Shown: positions 37,515 to 51,800 of the stretch, one piece after another
Layout: every line of letters begins with the position of its first letter
Position numbering within the stretch: the first letter of the stretch is position 1
Source of the DNA: Agaricus subrufescens
Taxonomy: Eukaryota > Basidiomycota > Agaricomycetes > Agaricales > Agaricaceae
Direction: 5' to 3'
NCBI GenBank assembly: GCA_029945375.1
Contig: CM057062.1
Location: 1,426,001 to 1,490,000 of the forward strand
DNA length: 64,000 nt
Translations under genes and position numbers: made by a program
The notes under the pieces: model-generated
Databases searched by the model: none
What the model saw: the letters and a program-made list of their open reading frames with translations, nothing else
What the model was told of the DNA's origin: nothing

Positions 37515-38695
37515 CTGTGAGTAGAGAAGTGAGCGACGCTAGAGGCGGGAGTGTTAGTCTGGCTGCAGCAGCTATTGCTACTGCTGTTCTTGCGGCGGAG
37601 TGAAAGATAGGGAGGAAGAAGCCGCTCTGTAGCCTTTCAGAGACATCATTTGTCTCTGGGAGGAGTAGTGCGGTCCAGTCAAGCTCTCCCTCAAAACTGA
37701 AACAATTGTATCATAGCCGACTGCATCTTTTCCTTTTATCGCATCTCGCTTTGACTATCATTATTCAACTCTAGTGTTTCTGTCTGTTTCTGGGTTTCTT
37801 CGAGTTTTCCTTTGGGTTTCTAGAGTTTTGGGTTATCGGGCCGATGAAGTGGCGTCGCTCTGTCGAATCCACCTCCCACCTCCCACTTTGCTTGTCTGGT
37901 CTTTGGCCAGCCCTGCTTACCACGCTTTATCACATTGATTCGGCGTTTCTCTTGATAGATGCTACCAGAGAATCTATAACAAACTGCCACCGGTCAGTAG
38001 TCTTTACTTACCGCCCATAGCGACCTGTTTTTCCATGCTACCGGTGTATTTCGACGACTCCAGGCGGTGACTGTTGCGCTGAAATATTACCGTGATTGTC
38101 AGTATCAAATATTGTCCTTGCTACGGAGTAAACGTCTGTCCGTGAAGCTATCGAAAACAGGAACGAAAAAAGAGGTTGAGCTTGACGGAGAGCTAACTGT
38201 GGGAACGTGCCTGCCTCGCATAACTATTCAAGCATGGATAGCTAAGTTCTCCTTCACAACGACGGCGTGCGTTCGATGCATGAGACATGAGAATCAAAGC
38301 TTCGAAGGCACGAGCAAGCGTTCATTTGCATACTCTGATTTCCTCGACACACAAGGTACGTGCGCGGCCTTGACATGCACCACCTTGACTTCTTTCAACC
38401 CACTGCCTTACCCGCTCCTTGCCCAATATATAGCTCGAGGATGTTGTGGATTCGGTTGATATTTCGAGGGTGGTATTCGAACTTGATGCCGAGGAGCGGC
38501 CTAGTTATTTGGTGGTATAGGGTGTGCATAAAGGAACCGGTCACAAAGTGGATTATAGGAAGGAGGGATAGGGCTGGCAGCTGCGCGGGCGTTTCGGAAT
38601 AGGGGCGATGTTATCAGTATGCGATGACCAGAGAACGTATCACCACATAATTCAAGCCTCAAGAGGCAAATTGGAAATTATGCAAGGTACATTCG
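37515..38695. other. element DNA between possible cargo gene and transposase
   Basis: Contains plus-strand open stretches, the best being 38067-38351 (in frame from about 38000) with a possible donor at 38352 and acceptor at about 38436, followed by a frame ending SYLVV-stop in a different phase. I could not make a consistent gene. It also contains the 3' flank of the transposase. Confidence 0.3.
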
Positions 38696-41600
38696 TCATT
38701 CAATCTCTGTTACTGTATCGCTTCGGTCCACAACACCCCAAGTATTCCCGCAGTAAACTCTCCCAATGACACATTCTACAGTGTTTAAATCCACGGCTTC
38801 GATAGCGGACGTCTCTTGACAGTAAGAGATGCCATGTTCTGTAGTCTTCTTCGTGCCTTGGATGATAGCGAAGATGACCGTTGACGGCGAATCCAATTTC
38901 AATCGCGGGATGACTGGTAAGTCCAGAACCACAACCTGCTTCAACTGTCCATAGTATGTGCGGGTCTCATATTCCGGCTCACGTCTCTTTTGCCTTGCGA
39001 AGCGATCTACACAGAGGATGTACTACATAGTTGGATTAGATTCAGCTTGCTTATGGAAGAATGGAGAGTGTTCACCTTCACATACGAAGCATCACGGCTA
39101 TCTTCAGTTCGTCTAATGATATCGCTTGCAACCAAAGTCTCGTCATTCCCAAGACAAGTGACTTTGCCATATTGCAGAAGGGGACCGTCGAGTTTAATGG
39201 CAGCTTGTATGGAGGATATTGAAACATCGAATCGCGTTGCCAAAGCCGCGTGAACTCTGTTGCGTGAAGCCGTTGAGAGGGTTGTTTCCTGACGAGGGCC
39301 CCAAAGTTTGAACGTTGGATCTTGATCAATCAGTCAATAATTGATGATCACGAAAGATCATAAATGCTACTTACACGAATCATAAATCTTTTGGCATACC
39401 GTCTTTGTCTGAGGATCTAAATCTAGCTCATCTTGTAAGTTATACAACAATCGAATTTGATCAAGGCGAGCATTTGCAAGCATGAAGGTATTGATAGACT
39501 CATAGGGGTGTCGCCGACTCTTGATAGCACAAAGAAGATTGTTGCATTCACGCTCCATTGGGAAGGCCCAGTAACTCCAAACGGGACCGGCTACCCGGAT
39601 ACCCCATGCAATATGAAGCAATGCATGGAGGGTCAACGGACACGCAGAGAGTCGTGCTGGCTGGTTGCGATAATAATACCTGCACGTCATCAAGAATAGT
39701 TCAACAAATGAGTATAACTACTCTTACCGTTCATAATCCCATACCCACTGGACAAAACCTTCTTCAATTTCACGCAGCATCTTTTCATCAATTTCATAAG
39801 AGAGGCAAAGCTTGAGTAGATTAACAAGCCTCATAAAGTGCTGGTAGTATAGCACCTTCGGGAATCTTCCGCGGAGAACGATTGGAGCTATGAAGAGTGT
39901 CCAGTTCGAATACATCTCGGCGGACATTTGTGATTGCTTCGTGGCAATGTTGGGGACACGAGCGCCAAAAGAAGAAGGGATTGTTGATCCACAATCCTCT
40001 GTAGCTTTGCCAATTTCTGCCCAAACCCGAGGCCCTATTAGATATCCCTTGTTCTCGTGGTCTAAGTCTTTAAATTCACCGATCCAAAATGATATCAAGT
40101 TTGGGATCAGATTTTCCCAAACCAGGTGCATGAAATCGAACGGAAACGACTTAGGGAATGAAATCGCGGATACATTTGAAAGGACCGGTATGCCCTTGAT
40201 ACCATACCGCTTCGCAAGGTCCTCAAAAGAGGTGTTAGTGGATGACATCTGTACGGCGATAGCTTGTTCAATGAGTTCACGATGTGTCCGCATCGGGAGA
40301 TCCCTCGGATTGTAGCGGGTTGGATTGGCATTAAGAAGGTTGTCCCGTCGTAAGGGGACATAGTACATTTTCTTGGCTGCGAGATGGTTACATATGCCTT
40401 GGATTTCGCAAACACGGCATGGGCTAAGTGCGTTTGAGCCTTTCATGTTCATAACGAGTGCCATGGCAGGTATGTCACCAAAAACAAGGATGAGATAAGC
40501 ATGGAGGGGAAAATATGCCTGGGAGATTGAGTCCCAAGCCTTGACGCCAGCTTCGAGTTGAATCAATTCTTGAACAAGTGGCCAAAGATAAGAATCTACA
40601 TCCCATGGTTTCTTGGGACCCAGAATCACACCGACACGTAAACGGTGTTTCTTTTGAAAACGTATCTCCGGCGCAAGGTTGTAATCAAATAAGACGATCG
40701 GCCAACACGTCTGGCTCCGTCGCTTGAATGGGGCAAACCCATCAGTTGAAAGGCCGAGAGCGATGTCACGTTCGTCGGAAAAGTAATAGAAGGGATTGTT
40801 GCTGTCGCCGGTAGGGACGATGGTTCGAAGGAGCGATTGATAGTGTGAACCATCAAAGACGTCTCTAATCACACCTGGTTCATGTTTAAATTCTGCTCGA
40901 TAGCGCAGTCTTTTGGCATGCTCGCGACTGGATAACATGGCGAGCAGACGAGGAGTGATGGGAAGATACGCGAAACACTTCCGCGGCTGGCCTTTAGCAT
41001 TGAGTCTTGGTTCGTTGCACTGGGGGTTGGGACAGTGAGTATAATGCTCATATGGCCCCGTGAAACAGGCACAGCTATTGATGCAGCAGTCGTAGCGGAT
41101 AGGCTGCAAGCCAGACAGTACCTGCACACGTTTCTTCGTCATCTTGAGTGACTCGTGATGAGCTTTTCGAAACACGCGCTCCATCCTTGCGAATGTCCTG
41201 TCGGTCAATCGTTCCTCAATCTTGAGAGTGTATTTGAGGAGAAGGTCGATATCAGCCTCGCTAAGGCTGTTTGAGTTGTCTATCAAATGATGAGATACAT
41301 GGCAGTATAACTGTGAGGAGAAAAACAGACCTAAAGCCGCCAATTTGCGCTTACAATGTTCCCGAGCTTTATCCCAGAGAGTGATGCCTGCCACATCTGT
41401 GCGAAGGTCATCGTTTTCCTCATCCGTCGAGTCATTGCTTTCAGGATCACTATGCATGTCCTGGTCTTCATCCGCAAACAGCGAGTCGTGAAGTGCGTCG
41501 TTTGTCAGCGCAAGTTGTTCCTGGTCGTCCTCCTGATTGTCTTCTTCCTCTAAACTTGCAAATCGAAAGGTAGATCTCCAAGTTCGTTCTACTGCCATCT

Positions 41601-41991
41601 CTATTTGCTCTCTCGCTCTACTTGCTCGCCTAGTATCAGCGCCTGTTTGGTCCCCATTGAAGGGATATTCGCCAATTATGGGAGCAAGAGGTTCCGCTGC
41701 ATCTGGTGCGTCATCTACAGCCGCCGGGGTGACCAGACTGGGAGGAGGGGATGATGGAAAGGCAGTTGTAAGAGGAGCCGCGCTGGTTGAGGGCGCATTC
41801 TGCCGTCGCTTTTTAGCGGCCCTTGTATCCTCTATCACGGTGTCAGAGGGAGGATCTTGAGTGGCGATTATAGCTTTGAGCGAAACGGACTTCACCCGGC
41901 CTACTTGGTGTCGTCGTCTTGTACAAGGAGTTACCAGCTTACGGCAAGGGCATGAGCACCTGACCCTAGACACTTTGGATGGTCGTGCCAT
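38696..41991 (-). CDS. Tnp2/Plavaka-like transposase, 1046 aa
   Basis: Four minus-strand exons (41991-39728, 39679-39375, 39320-39076, 39022-38696) join in frame to 1046 residues; introns are 48, 54 and 53 nt with GT/AG ends. I start at 41991 because its context is ACCATGG and a TATATATTT lies about 40 bases upstream, inside the longer frame that begins at 42054. The protein has an N-terminal Cys motif (RCSCPC, residues 11-16), an acidic region (about 145-200), a Cys cluster at 302-325 (DCCINSCACF...HCPNPQC), and candidate DDE residues: D417 in STDGFAPF, D506 in FGDIPA and D619 in FDFMHLVWENLIPN. CRVC at 525-528 follows the second Asp. The C-terminus (YYGQLKQVVVLDLP through VDLNTVECVIGRV) is typical of this family in Agaricomycetes. 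It should bind and cut the ends of the 21-kb element. It looks intact. Confidence 0.85.
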
Positions 41992-42844
41992 GGTGGGTTG
42001 AATACGAAGTGGACGTGGCAGCGACGAGCGAAATATATATGGAGTGCACAGCATGGAAATTTCTTCCGACCGATAGGGCGGTGTTTTACGCGACCTCAGC
42101 CCGAGCGGCGCGCGAGTGGATCAAGGGTGAAGGATGATATTATTGATTGCTAAGACTATATGCATTAAGTATTTTAAAAATGACGAAGAAGGTCTGTGAT
42201 CGCGGGGAGCTACAGCGAGTCAGGGTGCGAGTCGAGGCGGTGAAACAAGCAGCATCGGGGTTGGGGCATGACTGGTGGGATGGTACAAATCAAAACGAGG
42301 AGGTGATTATAACGGAAACCCGCTATATTCGAATGGAGGCACAGGAATCCCTATGCCAGAAAATGGGGAGATGGTCGACACCGCCTGTCCTTGTAAGCGG
42401 ATGTTGGCCTTGATCTTGATGTTACAGTTAATCATGCAGGTCCTAGGAGAGTAGTTAGCTGACAAAAGCAAAAGTTGATGACTTACACGAGCGCCGGAGT
42501 AGTTGTAGATGGAGGAGGAGGGAGAGATGAGTCGACGTGATGAAGTCACAATACCGTGACACAAACGGATCAATGGCTGATGAAAGGCACGTGCCGACCC
42601 CAACAATGATCATCTGACCATCACCAACAGAATCCTGATGGCATCAAAAAATCCTCGTCCCTCCTCACCCACATCTTCACCTTGCTCGAGCCATCTGTGG
42701 CCCTCACCCACGATCAATTTTTATATCTCGGGTTTCCGGGATATCACTCTCCATTACCTCGGGCTTCCGGGGTAGCATTTTCTGTATCTTCTTGGGTCTC
42801 CAGGAGGCTCGCCACATTTCATCCCGACCTATTCTCTTGCAACG
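41992..42844. other. divergent promoter region between transposase and cargo gene 1
   Basis: About 850 bases between two divergently transcribed genes. The transposase side has a TATATATTT near 42035. Short open stretches (42307-42606 minus, 42147-42413 plus) have no splice or protein support. Confidence 0.5.
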
Positions 42845-45800
42845 ATGCCGGGCCGAGCATACCTCATCGATGGTGATATCTACTACTCTCCAAACTGCGA
42901 CAGAGATGTTCAGCTTCCTAGTGAACTCAACATCGACAATATCACGTCATTCAACCATGTTGGGGTGGAAGCTTTCGAAAGGCCATACTGGTGGTCAGAG
43001 AGGGTTCCGTGGCTGGGATTCATGCCGAGGCGACCGGTATGCTGGAATGGTGCACTCGTCAAAGATATTGGCTACATGCTGAGGCGCTTACTGGTCAATA
43101 ATGAGTCCTCGCGTTACAAACTACCTTATCTTACACAAAATACATGGTTGGCGGTTGAAACATTGATCTGTGAGGTGCTGGGAATCTTCTCGCGCCATTT
43201 CAACATACAATACGTAGCACCATACCCGACTCGAAAGTGGGGCTATACCAACAGTCATGACACTGAGGCCTTGACGTGGCAACATGCACGGCAGGGACGA
43301 GACTGGTTCGCAATGTGGATCGCTTTGCTCTATTGGATGTTGAAGACCGTCCCGGAGGATCCGAAATACATGGAAGGAATCAGTCCTACGGAGTGGTATA
43401 AATTGCTGGTTTCATGGGACAAGGCTCGTATAAGCGTATGGGAGTCATTGCGATGTGCTCCGTTATTGCAACGGTTCTGGGACGCCAATCGTTCAGGTGT
43501 CTTTCTTCACAACCCCGATGATCTGCCAAGTCAACCATCTGCTTTGTGGTTCGACCACTGCGGAATGCCGGTCTGGTACCGCTGGGCTAGTCGAGAAATT
43601 GCCCAAAGCCGACGAGGTGACCGTCGACTCATGGCTCCCCCTCCCGAAGTACTCCAAGCTGCCACCACCGTTATTACGCCATCCGTGCCCTTCCCCGACA
43701 CCAACACAGGGTATGAATGGGAGAGTCAGCAAGATTATGGTGAGTCAATTGTCCATGTATTCTTCGCATATCTCACAAACTAACTAACAACCTCACCAGA
43801 GCCTCACTTCACCCCAGCTAGCCCACCACAAATGCATGTCATTGATGATGATCAACGTCCCCCTTCCTCGCCCTCTCAAATCAGCAAGCTTGTTTGGAAG
43901 AATGGACGACTACGTCAAGTTGAAAAATCAGGTCGTGATATCTGGGAAGCATTCGAAAAGAAGCATGAGGAGAGGCATCAGAAGATGCTACTCAATGAGA
44001 GCCCTGTCAACCGACAAACAAGATTAAATCGCCAACAAAAGCCGCCACTTGTTAGTGCGGCAGTGTACGTGTGGGAGTGGACTCTAGACACGCCACCCAA
44101 GTTTGTTCGAACCCTAGTTCCCAAGCGAGATCGAAGTTATCACAAATCTTGCTTACCTAAGTAACCTTGAGAGATAAATGGGGAAAGAGCAGTGATCTTA
44201 GATAAGCAGAGAGATGAGATGACAAAGCACAACTGATGTTGTTAAGTCTGGGTCTTAAGGACACCAAGACAAGCTACTTATATACACATCTGAGAAGGAC
44301 CCGGGACACTACCAATGACCCCAGGGACTCTAGTCATGACTAATAATGTATCTAAGTTTAGCTACTCTAATAATAACCAACCAATAGGAACAATCCCTTT
44401 ACTACTCTGAGTTACTCTGGGTTACTCTGGGTAATGGTGCGATAATGATGTGATAGAGAACATTCTAGAAGGTTCTAGAATGTTCTAGAATGGTCTGGAC
44501 TGCTCTAGAACAATTAGGTAATTAAGGTCTTCTAACTTATGGCACAGAGAATAAAGAACGTTGAATATCTCAACAATTACTAGGCCGTTTCGGGTGATAT
44601 GGGTATCAGTAGAAACGGTTTGATCAGGGCTTTCCAACGGTGCCCGATTTGTAAGAATCGGATCAGCCGTTGGTAAGATATAACGTAATCTTCCAAATCT
44701 GTGACATTACCCTCTCTTTTAGTTCGAACTCTGATGAGAAGTTATCCAGTTCCCTAAGTCTAGTGCTTGGGATTATGATGGAAATACTCCTGAATCTTTT
44801 CAGTCGCATTTTTAAGGTTTGATTCTGGTTCCCAGGTATCATCTCCTTGGGTAAACCCTTTCCATCTAACTAGGAATTCATTCTTCCTGTTACGAACTCG
44901 GTGTTGGAGAATCTTTTCGACTTCCCATTCATCATGTCCACCAATTTGGATAGGTGGTAGTGCTGGTGGTTTTTGTCCGAGGATGGTGGGTTCAGAGTAG
45001 GTGACTAACTTGCTAGCATGAAAGACTGGATGTATAGAACGATATCGAGCTGGCATACGTAACCTGAATGTTACAGGGGACAGTTGTTCAATGATTTCAA
45101 ATGGTCCCTCAAAACGTGGTCGTAATGCTCGCTCTGTTGTCTGATAATCCTTGAGATTGAGTAGTACTTTATCTCCAACTCTAAAGGGAACTTTCTGGAC
45201 CCCTTGGTCATAGTACCATTTCATTCTTTCTGCTGCAAGTATAAGAGCTGCTTTCGCCTGCTCTTGTGCCTCTTGTCTTTTATATGTTATGTCATTAAGG
45301 TCAACATGGGTAGTCGCCTTGACAATAGGTCCTGCTCGTGGATGCCGACCATACTCAAGGAAAAATGGTGATTCCTTAGTACCTTCATGTGCTTGGTTGT
45401 TGTATGCAAACTCTGCTGATGAAAGCAGGTCTGACCAGTTGGTGAGGTTATAATCAACATAACACCGTAGGTACTGTTCCAGAGTCTGGTTAACACGCTC
45501 AGTTTGACCATCTGTTTGAGGATGGTAGGCTGTTGACATAGTTGACTCAATACCCAATATCCGACACCAATTCTGGAAGAGTTCAGCTGAATACTGTACT
45601 CCTCTATCAGATATGATCTGTAATGGCAATCCATGTAGGGGATATATCCTATCATATAGTAATTGTGCTAGATCTTGTGAGGTGAACCGGTTGTTAATGG
45701 AATAGAAGTGAGCTCGTTTTGTTAATCTGTCAACAACAACACATATTGCGTCATAGCCATTTGACTCAGGTAATTGAGTAATAAGGTCGGTAGATATAAT

Positions 45801-48800
45801 TTCCCAAGGACCATTAGGTACCTTGTTTGGAATAAGCAGTCCATAGGGCTGTTGTGGGCGATTTTTCATCCGCTGACACATATCACAGCCTTTAACATAG
45901 TTCTTGACAAATATAGACATACTAGGCCACCAATAGTTTCTAGAAACCAATTCATATGTTTTCCATCGTCCTGGATGTCCTGCTGAGGGCAAGTCATGAT
46001 GAATCTGGACAATACGACGTCTCAGATGATCATCTATGCTTTTAGGGATGTAGACCTTTCCTCTATATAGTAGTAGACCATTTTCATAGTTCCAATCCTG
46101 TAGTGATTTTCCAAATTCACGAGGACCAGACTGTAAAAGTGACTTATAGTCCTTTGTCACATCATCGGAAAGTAATGCTTGTTTGACCTCTTTTAGGATT
46201 TGTTCATCATTTATAGGTGACTCATGAACAGCTTCGATAGCTTGAACAGCGAAAAATTCAGGCTTCAAAAGAATTTGATCCTCATTATCGAAGTTTACCC
46301 CCTCTTCATGGTCTGGCCTCCTGGACAGAGGGTCTTCAGCTTGCATCGTCTTTCCTGGTTTGTGGTATAGGGAATAGTGAAAGCGTGTGAGGTATAGTGC
46401 CCACCGGGCTTGTCTCCTAGTCAGTTTTTGTGCTGACTTGAAGTATGTGAGGTTTTGATGATCTGACCAGATCTCAATTATCTTAGGATGTCCCTCTAGA
46501 AGATGACGATATTCCTCTAATCCCCTGATAATGGCTAATAACTCTTTGTCATATATTTCATAATTTCGTTCATGAATATCTAATGACTTAGAGAAATAAG
46601 CAACTGGGTGCCACAAGCTATCAGTTGGGTCCAGCTGGGAGAGGACTGCACCAGTAGCAAAATCACTTGCATCTGTTGACAGCCTAAAGGGATTTTCATC
46701 ATCTGGGATACGTAGAATGGGAGCAGTGGTGAAAGCCTTTTTCAGCGCTTCAAATGCATTTTGCTGTTCTGCTTCCCAAACCCAAGGTTGATCTTTCTTG
46801 GTCAGATTGGTGAGTGGCTTGACAATTTTGGAAAAGTCTTTAATAAACCTGCGATAGTAATTCGCAAATCCAATAAATGCCTGAACATGTTTAACCTTAG
46901 TAGGTACTGGCCACTCAAGAACTCCATTGAGTTTCTCCTCATCCATTTCGACCTTGTTATGGGAAATGACCATTCCAAGATATTTCATACTTGTTTGTTC
47001 AAAGGAACACTTTTCTGCTTTAGCAAATAGGTCATTTTCTCGAAGTCTTTTCAGCACTTCTTTGACCAGTTTCTGATGTTCCTTTTTATCATTCCCAAAT
47101 ATAAGGATATCATCTAAGTACACCATAACTTGTCCTTTACGAATCAAGTCTCCAAGTATATTGTTCATCATACTTTGGAATGTGGCTGGTGCATTAGAGA
47201 AACCAAAATACATAACCGTTGCTTCAAATAGTCCACGTCGTGTTATAAAAGCAGTTTTCCATTCATCTCCCTTTTTGATGCGGACATTGTTATATCCCCA
47301 TCTAAGGTCAATTTTTGTGAATATTGAAGCTTGACTGAGAGATTCAATCAAGTCAGAGATTCTTGGAATAGGATAACGGTTTTTGACAGTGATTCCATTG
47401 AGTGCACGGTAATCCATGACTGGTCGAAGACTGCCATCTTTCTTTTTGACAAAGAAGAATGGGGCAGCAATTGGACTTGTAGAAGGTCGTATATAACCTT
47501 TACGGAGTTCTTCATCAATCCATAAATCAAGAGAATTTCTTTCTTTTGGAGACAAAGGATAGACCTTAGCTGGTTTGGGAAGCATTGAGCCTTCAACAAA
47601 CTCAATTCCATGGTCATATTCCTTTCTAGTTGGCATACGTTCTGACTTGACTTTAGAAAACACGTCACCGTACTCATGTAGCCATTCTGGCACATGTTCC
47701 TTCCAGTTCTTAGTATCTTCATCGTCAAGTTCCTCTTCTATGTCTTTGTCGAGCATAGATGCTATCACCATAGCTTGTTGGCGATCGTCAGGGTCATTTA
47801 CATCGACCCAATTAATATGTGGATTATCCATGTCTTCATCACCTAAGTCGTCCAATGAAGATTCCCATGGATTATCAGAGTCGAGAGAAAGCTCGTTGGC
47901 ACCAGCTTCTACATCTCGTGTTTTACGGGCTTTACTGGTACATGTATCCGGGCACCTGGTGAACTCCCATTCCCCATTGTGCCAATCAATAGTTGGATTG
48001 TGTTTATACAAGTATGAATATCCAATCATCATATTCTTGTCCCCTAACTGAGTGACAAAGAGATAATGTGTGGACTTGTGAGAACCAATCTCAACATAGG
48101 CACGGACATATTCATTAATCTGTCCAGATTTATTTGGAGTTCCATCCGCATTGATTACTCTATACGGTGAAGCCAATTTATGTGTAGCCAGGTTATTTTG
48201 TTTGACAAACTCTTTGTCGATGAAGTTTGTTGTGGCTCCCGAATCAACTAAAGCCTCGGTCTGCACTTTTGTGCCGTATACCCATAGTGTTACTGGAAGT
48301 CTAAAAGAAGAAGTCTTGTTGCGCGATATATTATTTACACAAGCATCCAGTACTACTTCAGAACTATCTGAGCCAACATGAGGTATACTACTTCCAGACT
48401 GTAGATCACAGACATTATCCTCTACAGTCCTTCCGGAAAATCCATCTGAGCCCTTCCTTTAAGCTTTTTGGAGCCCGTCGGCTTCCCAGATCCCTTCAGC
48501 ACATCACCGATTTGTGCTACAGCCTTTGTTTCAACAGGCGTGGAATCAGGAAGTTCTTCGATGGTCGCGCTGTTGACGGTGACAACCTCAGAAGGGGTTT
48601 CTGGGTCATCATCATCCATAGAATTGAGCAACTCGACTAGTCGAGTCTTGAAGTTTTTGGGTTTATAAGTACCATTTGAAGATCCAGATGACGAGGATGG
48701 AGTTGGTTTAGAAGAAGATGGAGTAGACTTCTGAGGACGTTTACTCTCATTGCCAGGTTTATCATAGCAGTCACTAGTATTGTGGGTCTTAGATTTTGTC

Positions 48801-51800
48801 TTCAACCCTTTGCCAGCACAGATTTGACAGTATTTCTGTACCTTCTCTTGACTACTAGCCTCTTTGGTTTTCTTCTTTTTCGCCTGATCAATCTCCATAG
48901 CATATGGATCCTTGTTGCCACTACCACTTGCATTTCCGCTGTCGCCGAAAATGACACCTTGAGCCTTATCAGGGTGAAGGAGTTTGAATGCCTTAAGCAA
49001 TAACTGGAGATATTCATCCCAAGTTTTTGGCGCCAAATTATTGATTTCATACATGATAAGCGATTTTCGCAACTCATCAGGTATAACATCTTTCAACTTG
49101 TCAATGTGGACTTCATCAGGATAGTCAACAATCCTAGCCAAAGTACGATAACGTTCCACAAATTTGACAAAGTTTTTCTTGGCAAGCTCCTTATTACCCC
49201 ATAGTGCTGCCAATTCCTTTTTAGCACCTTCCTTATCGTCCCTTTGTCCATAAATACTCTTCAATTCCTTAACAAAGTTTTCCCAGTTTCCAAGAGGTTG
49301 ATCCATTTGAACCTTGACAAAATAGTCCTTCATATAAGTGCTAGCTGGTGCACGTAATCGAGTAAGTGCACATATGATTTTCTGGTGGTCAGTGACAATT
49401 CCAGAAGCTGCACAGTATAGGGCCATTTGATTTAACCAATCATCTAGCTGCATTTTATTCTCAGATCCAGCATAGGTCGGAGGTTCAGGAACTCTGGTTT
49501 TTGCAACACCAGAGTTAGCATCAGCAGGAGTTTGGCCTATCTGATTTTGAAGAAGATTAACTCTTGCTTCAAGGTTCAACAATGAAGACAGCCTGGCCTC
49601 AAGAATAGCGATTCGAGAGTATGCCCTATCGAGTGCCTCATTATAATGGGAAGATAATCCTTCAACTTCTTCGTCAATATACTCTTTCATAGTTTCAGTA
49701 TCCACTGTGTGGGCATTGCGAAGTAGATGAGCCAGGGCTGCACGAGGCGGTTCATCAGCCATGTTGAGAACAGCAAAGTTAACTCCATGAGAAACTCGGT
49801 TCGCCCAGGCATCAGCATTATCTTCTGGCATAACCACAGATGAAGAGTATGGGATGTAGTTGGGAATGAAGTCAGACATGGTCTAAGTAACCTTGTCAAT
49901 AATGAACAATAAAGTTTGTCGTGAAAGAAGTGCAAATAAAAAGAAAATCACACATAGCCAATGCCAGTCAAAGACAGTAGATCTCCATTTTAAGGTAATG
50001 TAATGTTTAGAGATAACAATTCCTGTCTAATTTCTACCAATCTAGTAGCTAAGTTGCTAAAAGACACTGCTTTAATTCGTTTACAGGCTCCTTTAAGTTT
50101 TCTCCAGTCTCCATTTTTGAATTTATGACCTATCTTTTCAATATCTCTCTCAATAACCTGCAATCTATTGAACCAATCCCAGAGTGGGTCGTTCAATTCC
50201 TCTTCTGCCGATTTCTCCTGCGGAAGAGTGAGTTCTGAGACCCTTTGTTCAAAGGCCTTGAAAACAGGTTCGAGACAATCCAGAGTAGGTTGGATAACCT
50301 GTTTGAACTCTTGAATACGTAAGAGATACTTGGTTTTCTTGATATGAAGATCAGGTGGGATAGGTGGAGAGAGTGTGGGAAGTTTTGGAACAGCTGGAGT
50401 AATGCGGTCCAAAAGTGGAGGAGAGCTTGCAATTCGTTCTTCCAAAGTTTTACGTTCTTTGGTGAGTCGTTGAAGAAGTGACATTTGATTCATTTCATCT
50501 TCATGGTCCTTCCTGATCTCAGCATATTCTTCTGGCGACAGAACACGCTTGATGAGAGGGACAGGAGGGGGAGGATGATAGTGTTTGGTAGGACGACCAA
50601 TATGTTTGGTTCGGTTTTTCATGTCTTTGGTCATTTCAAAACGACCAGGTTTCCAGGTCATTTCGTCATGATAATGAATGACATCAGATTTTTTGACTTT
50701 TGGCATGGCTAAGGCAACAAGTGGTGTGAATACAACATCTCTATTTCAGCAGATGAGGTACAAATAAAGAAAGTGGGTCTTGATGTGTATCTTGATGGGA
50801 GAGTCGACGTCATATCCAGTTTCTCACACTGGCTTATGGAGGGGGAGTATCAGATCTCAGTGTGCTTCCACACACACTGCAAAGGTTTGTATTACACAAA
50901 TCCTAAGTCGCTACTAACAAGACTCAACCGTCAACGACAAAGATATGCCTCATGGTTTTATCAAGTCAGTTTCCAGTAATAGGAATAAGCTGACACCCCT
51001 TACGCCTAGGGTCCGGCAAGTGGATTAGGTAAGACACCATAAAAGGTAGTCCCTATGACATAATAGTCCAACACTGAATATCAGGGTCATCACAAACACC
51101 ATCACAAACATTGATCCATCAATGCCAAACATGGACAAACAATGCCAAACAAATGACAAGGTGTTGCCAATCATGGACAAAGTTGGTCAAATAGTGACAA
51201 ATAGTGTCAAAATAGTGACAAACAATGACAAACAATGCCAAGACAAAGCCAAAGGCCTTCTCCATAAGTCAATAGCTCTTTGCAGCAACTATGACTGAAA
51301 TGCCCCCAATGCCCAAACAAGAATACACATCTGCAAACAACCCAGACATGATTGCCAAACAATCATGCCCAAAAGAGCAGACTTAACAAACTATCACAAA
51401 TGTTGCTTACCTAAGTAACCTTGAGAGATAAATGGGGAAAGAGCAGTGATCTTAAATAAGCAGAGAGATGGGATGACAAAGCACAACTGATGTTGTTAAG
51501 TCTGGGTCTTAAGGACACCAAGACAAGCTACTTATATACACATCTGAGAAGGACCCGGGACACTACCAATGACCCCAGGGACTCTAGTCATGACTAATAA
51601 TGTATCTAAGTTTAGCTACTCTAATAATAACCAACCAATAGGAACAATCCCTTTACTACTCTGAGTTACTCTGGGTTACTCTGGGTAATGGTGCGATAAT
51701 GATGTGATAGAGAACATTCTAGAAGGTTCTAGAATGTTCTAGAATGGTCTGGACTGCTCTAGAACAATTAGGTAATTAAGGTCTTCTAACTTATGGCACA

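Noticed and set aside
41992..42054. A start for the transposase at 42054, 21 codons upstream
   Set aside because: A TATATATTT lies inside those codons and the ATG at 41991 has the stronger ACCATGG context and begins the conserved Cys motif.
48266..48268. GTG at 48266 as the real pol start
   Set aside because: The pol frame is open upstream to the gag stop, so a gag-pol frameshift is more likely than a GTG start.
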